Below, piece after piece: positions 58,672 to 63,969 of a stretch of DNA of 63,969 bases. The stretch is from the IMG/VR virus record IMGVR_UViG_3300034111_001063, positions 1-63,969 of that record; one strand, written 5' to 3'. Below the pieces are notes generated by a model. It did not search any database, had not been told where the DNA came from, and worked only from the letters and a program-made list of their open reading frames with translations. Both the position numbers and the translations under genes were made by a program. Position 1 is the first letter of the stretch. Each line of letters begins with the position of its first letter. The DNA is from a virus.

Positions 58672-60168
58672 TCAGGCCGCCTTGAGGAAGCCCAGGAGAT
58701 CGACGGATCCGGGGGCCGCCATGGCTGCCAGAGCCACACCCATCACCGTGTCATCGTGGGCCGACCCCCCTGCCCCCCGCTTTCCGTGGTCATCCCGGCG
58801 GAATGCTCGATGCTCAGCAGCAATGATCCCATCAGGGAATATTAGGTCATCATCCTCCATCATAAAGAGAGTTCTGTCGGTTATTGCGTTTTTGATGGGA
58901 TCAGACATATAGACTAGCTCTATTTCAGTCCCCATGGATTGCAGTGCAAGCGCCTCCGCTATGACAATGCCCATGGAGTTCTTCTCTACTATGATTTTAG
59001 AAGGTAGAAAATTCTCTATCAACTCTTTTACTTTGGCTAAGCTGTACGGGGAGGATTTGTAGTGTTCCCGATACATGGCTGCCACGCGACGTGGTTTAGA
59101 GGTTACGTCAAGCACTACAGCGGTAAAGTAATCATTACCTCCTCCGTTGGGATCCACTCCCATGGAGTAGATGCGGTTTGCCATACCGCATTCATCGAAG
59201 GAACCTTTAGCACATTTTTTGACTAACCGGCTGTCATATATGGCAGATGCGGTAGCACCGAATTTAAGCTCAAATTCCGCCGCCCATTGGTTTAGTGTTA
59301 GCTTCTCTTGTTTTCTATAAGTTGCTGGCCAGGTAGGATCTGCACCATACTGTGGGTGCATTGAGTAATGAAGCGCTACCCGTGCCCATCCGTCCGCTTC
59401 CCCGGCTTTGTCTAGAAGGGTCTGAAGACCTATTAGATCACGACGTTCTACATAGTCATACCAGTCGGAGGGAAGGCCCGTTGTCCACATTTCGCCGAAC
59501 CAGTCTGACTCCATGTCTGGAGTAGAGACTATGATCACTTTCCCGGCTTTACCCAGCTTCATTAGTGAAGGGCTGGCGCCTTGATATAGATCTTTTACTC
59601 CGTCGATAAAGGCGGCTTCATCGAGGAAGAGCACAGAACAGGCTGGGATACCACGGACGCCCCGACCTGTAGGAGCTAAGAAATGTAGAGTGCCTCGCCC
59701 TTTCCAGGATAGCCGCTTAGTACTATCCGATAGCCATGTTAATGACTCACCTTGGAGGGATTCCGCCATGAAGCGGACCCGTATAGCTAGCTCCTCGGAG
59801 TCCTTGCCTGTCTTGGAGACAATTACGGCAGTAAAACCGGGTTCTGTTAATGCCCTGTTTAGTAGATAATTACAGATAACTTCAGATATGCCGATCTGCC
59901 TAGATTTGAGGACTTGGATCCGGCGAGAATTGTGGAGTATGCGTACAAATTCTTTCTGAAACTCATACGGCGCGAAGGGTTCAATCTTGGCACCGTCGTC
60001 GTCACCAGTCTTGATCCAAGTAAGCGGCGCAAACTCCTCCCAGTTCTTTACAGGAGGTAAAGAAGTTAGTAGCTTTGCACTGGCGTGATTAGCTGCTGCA
60101 GCTTCGCGCTGAGCGACCTTCTTCTCCAGTTGAGCCAGACGAGATTTGAGGGACGCCCCGGTTCTCAC
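58672..60168 (-). CDS. terL: Terminase large subunit
   Basis: 498 residues. Walker A region RIQVLKSRQIGISEVICNYL (classic Gln/Arg variant), Walker B VLFLDEAAFI, coupling motif VIIVSTPDM, and nuclease acids in MGVDPNGGGNDYF, KIIVEKNSMG and GSAHDDTVMG. It drives DNA into the prohead and cuts it. Overlaps TerS by 4 nt. Confidence 0.95.
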   Translation of the reverse strand: MRTGASLKSRLAQLEKKVAQREAAAANHASAKLLTSLPPVKNWEEFAPLTWIKTGDDDGAKIEPFAPYEFQKEFVRILHNSRRIQVLKSRQIGISEVICNYLLNRALTEPGFTAVIVSKTGKDSEELAIRVRFMAESLQGESLTWLSDSTKRLSWKGRGTLHFLAPTGRGVRGIPACSVLFLDEAAFIDGVKDLYQGASPSLMKLGKAGKVIIVSTPDMESDWFGEMWTTGLPSDWYDYVERRDLIGLQTLLDKAGEADGWARVALHYSMHPQYGADPTWPATYRKQEKLTLNQWAAEFELKFGATASAIYDSRLVKKCAKGSFDECGMANRIYSMGVDPNGGGNDYFTAVVLDVTSKPRRVAAMYREHYKSSPYSLAKVKELIENFLPSKIIVEKNSMGIVIAEALALQSMGTEIELVYMSDPIKNAITDRTLFMMEDDDLIFPDGIIAAEHRAFRRDDHGKRGAGGSAHDDTVMGVALAAMAAPGSVDLLGFLKAA

Positions 60169-60644
60169 TCGGCCTCGGGGGGCGTAGCTTCCTCGACGGC
60201 TGCCGACTCAAGATCAAGGAACGCCTGGCCTGTAGCACCTGTGGTGGCGCTAGTGAGACGTTCAATGCGCTCTTCGAGTTTTTTGATTATGGCTTCCGTC
60301 TCTCGCTGTTCTCTGTAGACATTAGCGGACGCCATTATGGTCGATGCAGCTCTGATTCTATCGGCTCTTAGCGCTGTGTCATCATTCATAATCGTCTTGA
60401 GCACCTTTAGGCATTCAGGTATTAACCCTACACCTTGTGTTCCGCTAATATCGGTCCTCTCTTGGATCCGGCGGGTCAAGCCGGTCATGAACACAGCGGT
60501 GTTCCGCCAGTTGTGGACCGTTTTGGGGTCCACCTTAGCGATCCGGGCGGCTTCGCCTAGAGAGTGGCCTTCCGCAATGGCCTCCGCGCAGATGATCTGC
60601 TTTGCGGTGAGTCCTTCATTGTTTACTGGGCGTTGAGCAACCAC
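60165..60644 (-). CDS. terS: Terminase small subunit
   Basis: 159 residues, GTG start. HTH GHSLGEAARIAKVDPKTVHN, then a helical oligomerisation region (IIKKLEERIERL) and acidic tail. It recognises the packaging site. A GC hairpin (CCGCC-TCC-GGCGG) is the only item seen in the 113-bp gap upstream. Confidence 0.85.
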   Translation of the reverse strand: MVAQRPVNNEGLTAKQIICAEAIAEGHSLGEAARIAKVDPKTVHNWRNTAVFMTGLTRRIQERTDISGTQGVGLIPECLKVLKTIMNDDTALRADRIRAASTIMASANVYREQRETEAIIKKLEERIERLTSATTGATGQAFLDLESAAVEEATPPEAE

Positions 60645-60757
60645 TGGGGGTATGGGCGAAGCCGTAGAGATAGGCAGAGTCTATCTAAGGGTGCCAGAAA
60701 TTACCGCAGATTGCCGGGTTTTTCCGCCGGAGGCGGAGAAGTGGCGTGGTAGTAAGC

Positions 60758-61138
60758 TCATGTCGATGTCTGCTCGTGGGGATCAGTAGCGAACATCCAC
60801 GGTACAAATTCCTTTAGCAGAGCTTCCGATACATTAGGTTTTATCTGTCGTACCATCCTCTCTATCAACCCTTCTACCAACTCCTCAATAAAAACATCAA
60901 TATCGTCGTTGTATATGGATTCCACCCTATCCATATCTACACGAAGGGCGAACTTTACTTGTTCGTAGATCGGGTGGTCTCGGCCAGACTGGACGATCAC
61001 CATATATGTGTTGTCTATTGGTTGTTTAACATCGCACATTACTAATGGGAAGTTCTGCGTTACTTCATGTGCCACCCGGTAGGGTAGAAAGGCGGGCAGC
61101 GGGGCAGGCTTAGAGAACGGGAAAGCGGTGGCGGACAT
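60758..61138 (-). CDS. Hypothetical 126-residue protein
   Basis: ATG 61138, two bases after the upstream stop. Alpha/beta start (TAFPFSKPAPLPAFLPYRVA), and an amphipathic helix (DVFIEELVEGLIERMVRQ). First gene before the terminase operon. No family recognised. Confidence 0.5.
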   Translation of the reverse strand: MSATAFPFSKPAPLPAFLPYRVAHEVTQNFPLVMCDVKQPIDNTYMVIVQSGRDHPIYEQVKFALRVDMDRVESIYNDDIDVFIEELVEGLIERMVRQIKPNVSEALLKEFVPWMFATDPHEQTST

Positions 61139-61140
61139 GG

Positions 61141-61422
61141 TTAGGATCCAATAAGGTTTGCTCGGCGGTCCCATCTCTTGCGCACGTCACGGGTACGTTT
61201 AGCAAGATCAGTTCCTAGTAGATCTTCATCTGATACCTGTGCTGAACATTTAGTACAATATATCATAACCACGTCAGTAGGGTCATTGAGCTTGATGCTG
61301 ACAAAAAGCTTATCCTTAATGGTTAGACGTTTTCGGATGACGAATTTACCCTTCCCGCCACAGAATGGGCAAGGCTTGACAGCTATCAATGGTTTAGCAC
61401 GGACCCTCGCGTTCGGTGGCAT
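61141..61422 (-). CDS. Lar-like zinc-ribbon protein
   Basis: 93 residues. VKPCPFCGGKGKF, then IYCTKCSAQVS and a late RKRWDRRAN follow the Lar (restriction alleviation) pattern CPFCG...CxxCxA...WNxR. Lar helps phages avoid type I restriction in E. coli; in phages many homologues are unproven. Confidence 0.7.
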   Translation of the reverse strand: MPPNARVRAKPLIAVKPCPFCGGKGKFVIRKRLTIKDKLFVSIKLNDPTDVVMIYCTKCSAQVSDEDLLGTDLAKRTRDVRKRWDRRANLIGS

Positions 61423-61481
61423 GGGATCAAGCGGGCTCGGGGGTCACAGGGGCTGTCTCAGCATGAGTCTCATGGGACTCC

Positions 61482-62048
61482 TCATCGGTTGTCACCGCTC
61501 CCGCCCAGTTGGCCGCGCTTCTGGCGGTCTTGAATCTTTTGGATATTGGCTTTAGCTATTGCATCAAGACTTAGTCCTAGTTCAGTAGCTAATTGAGCTA
61601 TATACCAGAGAACATCGCCTAATTCCAGTTTGATTGCTGCTATGGTATCGGCGTGGAATTGTCCGTTATGATCACGGAGAACTTTTTTAATCTTCTCAGC
61701 AACTTCTCCGGTTTCACCGCATAAGCCTAGTGCGCAGTAGATGATGGAGTTCTTGTCGGGGTAGACCGCAGTCTCTGATGACGTTATTTGGTAGTCTGTG
61801 AAAGTCATTAACTCCATGAGTTGTGGTGATTGCGGTGATGGGGGTTCTGAGATGAGTCCTGAGCGTTGGAGTTGGGCCTGGAGAAGCTCATCACTGCCGG
61901 GTTCGTCATTAGTGACTTGAAACACGCATGAAGACTTATCCTGACATGTTTCGCGCAAGAAGATTTTAGCCGCATGTTCGGGTGAAGCCTCGTGGCGGTG
62001 GTGATACCTTTCACGAGTGACGTCACAGACAACGCATTTAATGGTCAT
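61482..62048 (-). CDS. MazG-like nucleotide pyrophosphohydrolase with zinc-finger N-terminus
   Basis: 188 residues. N-terminal CVVCDVTRERYHHRHEASPE (a C2H2-like site), a linker, then LCGETGEVAEKIKKVLRDH and ELGDVLWYIAQLATELGLSL, the EExxE...ExxD metal site of MazG-type enzymes. Phage MazG is thought to alter (p)ppGpp or clean dNTP pools; cyanophages commonly carry it. Confidence 0.75.
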   Translation of the reverse strand: MTIKCVVCDVTRERYHHRHEASPEHAAKIFLRETCQDKSSCVFQVTNDEPGSDELLQAQLQRSGLISEPPSPQSPQLMELMTFTDYQITSSETAVYPDKNSIIYCALGLCGETGEVAEKIKKVLRDHNGQFHADTIAAIKLELGDVLWYIAQLATELGLSLDAIAKANIQKIQDRQKRGQLGGSGDNR

Positions 62049-62242
62049 GGGAATCTGGGTGGTAATGAATAATGGAGATGTCCGTTCTCAGGATAGCGGG
62101 TGATCTCGTCAGGATCGGCCTGCTGGAGCCAGGCCCACCAGTGAGCACAGTCGGCTAGGAAGGTCACTGGGTCATCTGGGAAGGCCACCCCACCACTGTC
62201 CATGGACAGGGTGTAACAGGCTCGGGGGTAATACATCGTCAT
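62045..62242 (-). CDS. Hypothetical 65-residue protein
   Basis: Trp-rich helix (LADCAHWWAWLQQADPDEIT). ATGA overlaps on both sides. No family recognised. Confidence 0.5.
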   Translation of the reverse strand: MTMYYPRACYTLSMDSGGVAFPDDPVTFLADCAHWWAWLQQADPDEITRYPENGHLHYSLPPRFP

Positions 62243-62934
62243 GGGGCTGTCTCATCTTGAGACTCATGAGACTGAGAATGATTCTCACCCCCCAGGCTGT
62301 GCCGCCGGGTCCGCTTCCTCACAGACTTGGCACTATTTTTGAGCCAGCGCTCTTTGACAACTTCGGGTATATCTTGTTGCTGCTTTACCCACTCTGTCAC
62401 TTCCTCGATAGCGTTAGCATGGGCTGCAGCTTCCATGCGGTTGTAGAGAACATCATCCTGTAGCAATTGCCGAAGTTGGCCACGCAGGATACTATTATAG
62501 GCTAATACTACTTTGTGGGCAATAGTTGTGTATGATTCTGCATTCTCTGGTGTTAGCCGGTTACGTGCTCGTCTGCGGCTTTCATGCTCACGTTTGCGTG
62601 CTCTATCCGCAGCAGCTTTCCTCTCGGTTTCTCTAATATCTAAGATGGCTCTAATCTGAGTCTTGAATCTAATGTAAACTTCTCTAGTGCGATCTAGTTT
62701 CCACATCTTAGTCTCTATGCTCCGTCTATTAGTAATAAGCAGATTATCTCCTTGTAAGCTCGTAACCATAGATCTGTAATCATGCTTGATAGTATCAATA
62801 CTGAAAACTAGATGGGCTAGTAACAGTATAAGTCCGTCGTTATCTAACTTATCTAAGTCGTCAAAATAAAGAGGCTCATCAAGATTTTCACCCCATAAAA
62901 CATAAACTCGTTCTTTACTCGGATCGAAAGGCAT
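62239..62934 (-). CDS. Helical, basic hypothetical protein
   Basis: 231 residues from ATG 62934 (TAATG overlap with the upstream gene). Acidic N-terminus (MPFDPSKERVYVLWGENLDE), long helices rich in Arg/Lys/Ala (ERKAAADRARKREHESRRR), basic Ser/Arg C-terminus. Likely nucleic-acid-binding. No family recognised. Confidence 0.55.
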   Translation of the reverse strand: MPFDPSKERVYVLWGENLDEPLYFDDLDKLDNDGLILLLAHLVFSIDTIKHDYRSMVTSLQGDNLLITNRRSIETKMWKLDRTREVYIRFKTQIRAILDIRETERKAAADRARKREHESRRRARNRLTPENAESYTTIAHKVVLAYNSILRGQLRQLLQDDVLYNRMEAAAHANAIEEVTEWVKQQQDIPEVVKERWLKNSAKSVRKRTRRHSLGGENHSQSHESQDETAP

Positions 62935-63419
62935 TAGGTGGACTCCGTGTGAGTAGTGAAAATCCGGCGGGCCGCCTCGATGACGGTGTTCATGTCGTCC
63001 TCGGGGTAGCCCCACCCGTAGTTCGGGCAGATGGTTTGATCACCATAATGGATCGGCAGTTTGTCGAATAACTCAGCTCCGGTGGGGATTACTCCTTGAA
63101 TGTATTCTCTTAATCGGATGATGAGACTTCGCATGGTCCCGCCTTGGGAGAATCCCCGCCATTCCCCGTTGTAGTGGGTATAGACGAGGCGCTTTGTGTA
63201 ACAGTCGATTAAATTGATTCGGCCTTGACCGTCCAGGCACAGTACGCTTACGCGGTCTTGGTGGGAAAAGAACTTTCGCCCGGTAGTGGCTATGACTCGG
63301 ATGAACTCATTGGCTTTAGCCAGCCTTTCGGCTTTGTCGGGCAGGGCCCGTAGACGATGAGGGTAGCTAAGTCTTAATCTTAGCCTGTCCAGTTGTTCGT
63401 CTGTTAGTTTGACAGTCAT
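62934..63419 (-). CDS. Hypothetical 161-residue protein
   Basis: Helical Arg-rich N-terminus (LTDEQLDRLRLRLSYPHRLR), beta middle (VSVLCLDGQGRINLIDCYTK). Part of its 5' region is duplicated outside the gene at 63535-63577. No family recognised. Confidence 0.55.
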   Translation of the reverse strand: MTVKLTDEQLDRLRLRLSYPHRLRALPDKAERLAKANEFIRVIATTGRKFFSHQDRVSVLCLDGQGRINLIDCYTKRLVYTHYNGEWRGFSQGGTMRSLIIRLREYIQGVIPTGAELFDKLPIHYGDQTICPNYGWGYPEDDMNTVIEAARRIFTTHTEST

Positions 63420-63577
63420 GATGTTGGGTCGATTACTTAGGGATCCCGTTTGGGTAGAGTTGAATGATGATCTGGTAAATAAAGAAACAGATCCAGAATA
63501 TTGACCAGGCGTCCCATTTCATACCTTTACCTCCCCAGCCTTTCGGCTTTGTCGGGCAGGGCCCGTAGACGATGAGG
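63320..63577. repeat. 43-bp direct repeat, gene part copied into the leader
   Basis: 63320-63362 (inside the gene at 62934) and 63535-63577 (upstream of the 29-residue gene) are identical over 43 bp. The second copy covers the untranslated gap 63523-63582, so it is a partial gene duplicate. Confidence 0.85.
63433..63522 (-). CDS. 29-residue membrane peptide
   Basis: MKWDAWSIFWICFFIYQIII is one transmembrane helix, then a short soluble tail. Small single-helix phage peptides are common; AGGTAAAGG upstream offers a ribosome site. Confidence 0.5.
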   Translation of the reverse strand: MKWDAWSIFWICFFIYQIIIQLYPNGIPK

Positions 63578-63582
63578 ATAGG

Positions 63583-63714
63583 TCATAATTGATTCTCCCC
63601 ACAAGCGTAAGCGATTAAAATCCAAGCAAGTATTCCAATAGGTGTAGGATGAAGTGCAGTTGTTATGAAGAGGGTGCCTAAGCCTAACAGTAGAGAAAGT
63701 TGGGATTCCGTCAT
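63583..63714 (-). CDS. 43-residue membrane protein
   Basis: ATG 63714 overlaps the upstream stop by ATGA; a longer ORF reads through other genes. LSLLLGLGTLFITTALHP and IGILAWILIAYAC give two hydrophobic helices. Confidence 0.55.
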   Translation of the reverse strand: MTESQLSLLLGLGTLFITTALHPTPIGILAWILIAYACGENQL

Positions 63715-63824
63715 GGTTTTCCTGTACGTGGGGCGTTTGACTCTTGAGACATTAAGCGGGCTGCGTTGGAGGCGGTCACAGAGGCTCCGATAGCTATTAC
63801 TCCTGATGCCGATGCTCCGATCAT
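63711..63824 (-). CDS. 37-residue hypothetical protein
   Basis: ATGA overlaps at both ends. Gly/Ala/Ser-rich with one short hydrophobic helix (GASASGVIAIGASVTASNAA). Membrane association is possible. Confidence 0.45.
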   Translation of the reverse strand: MIGASASGVIAIGASVTASNAARLMSQESNAPRTGKP

Positions 63825-63969
63825 GGTTGCATCTCCCCGGCTTTAGCCTGGGGCAGCAACTGCCTAGCCGCCCAAGCGCGAACTCTTGACCAGCGCTGGC
63901 GCATGGCGGCCTCGCAATTACTGGCTGACCAGCCTTCGTTTGCTTCGACAACCTCCCATGCGAGCGCCG
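63821..63969 (-). CDS. Partial gene, C-terminal 48 residues
   Basis: Open to the right edge. Visible residues include WEVVEANEGWSASNCEAAMR and a Arg/Trp-rich helix (QRWSRVRAWAARQ). Stop overlaps the next start by ATGA. May be the C-terminus of the gene begun at 111-1. Confidence 0.5.
   Translation of the reverse strand, partial: ALAWEVVEANEGWSASNCEAAMRQRWSRVRAWAARQLLPQAKAGEMQP

Larger units (their letters stand above)
1467..63006. repeat. Dispersed polar heptamer CTCGGGG, genome-wide
   Basis: CTCGGGG, usually extended by one or two more G, recurs along the whole window. Forward starts read by eye include 1467, 2038, 3317, 5695, 11700, 13375, 15736, 17578, 19972, 23243, 24953, 26800, 31318, 31961, 38144, 47474, 53336, 58475, 60174, 62221 and 63000. 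Reverse copies (CCCCGAG) include 17920, 20885, 25714, 28043, 33141, 39404, 49237, 51274 and 56176. It is read in all three frames and also lies between genes, so the DNA word rather than a peptide is kept. None was seen between about 5.7 and 11.7 kb. Counts are manual. Confidence 0.8.

Noticed and set aside
1-63969. Absence of the cyanobacterial HIP1 octamer GCGATCGC
   Set aside because: I noticed none while reading, but I could not search exhaustively, so it is not claimed.

Overview
The window reads as most or all of the genome of a tailed, siphovirus-type bacteriophage that infects a cyanobacterium. The host call rests mainly on a phage copy of the cyanobacterial regulator cyAbrB (22381-22845) and a primary-type sigma factor (11451-12347), and agrees with many leaders that lack a clear Shine-Dalgarno sequence. 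I see no integrase or other lysogeny module. Genes run off both ends, and the two broken genes could be halves of one gene split at the ends of a circular or circularly permuted molecule.

Layout. (1) 1-10331, minus strand: tightly packed small genes, many overlapping by ATGA, with a DUF932-type protein, a Cys-rich GP88-like protein and an alanine-repeat protein encoded by a GCA microsatellite. (2) 10332-11450: about 1.1 kb without a convincing gene, holding a tRNA-like structure, a roughly 640-nt region dense in nested hairpins, three sigma70-type promoters and an AT-rich inverted repeat. I read it as a large ornate non-coding RNA locus. (3) 11451-15248, minus: sigma factor, nucleotide kinase, PD-(D/E)XK nuclease, HTH regulator, SSB-like protein and an RHH repressor candidate. 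(4) 15434-23707, plus: primase-helicase, RHH protein, SF1 helicase, family A DNA polymerase, cyAbrB and an M15-like protein. (5) 24166-60644, minus: one structural block read from right to left (terminases, portal, a cluster of Cys-motif proteins, protease/scaffold, cement, DUF2184 capsid protein, connectors, tail tube, G/GT frameshift chaperones, tape measure, tail tip). (6) 60758-63969, minus: more small genes, including Lar-like and MazG-like proteins.

A plus-strand cassette (49772-50764) sits inside the minus-strand structural block like a moron. It encodes a peptide copied from the middle of the phage's own capsid protein, fused to a basic tail, followed by a dCTP deaminase. Beside it lie proteins that share a short Cys signature next to hydrophobic segments. 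They include a complete protein kinase domain and an alpha/beta-hydrolase-like domain, and look like a family of virion-carried effectors.

Across the whole window the heptamer CTCGGGG is strongly over-represented and strand-biased (by eye about 44 forward and 16 reverse, against about 8 expected in total). It falls in all reading frames and in intergenic DNA, often inside GC-rich patches of otherwise AT-rich genes. Function is unknown; a recombination, replication or packaging signal is possible. All calls come from reading the sequence; no database search was run.
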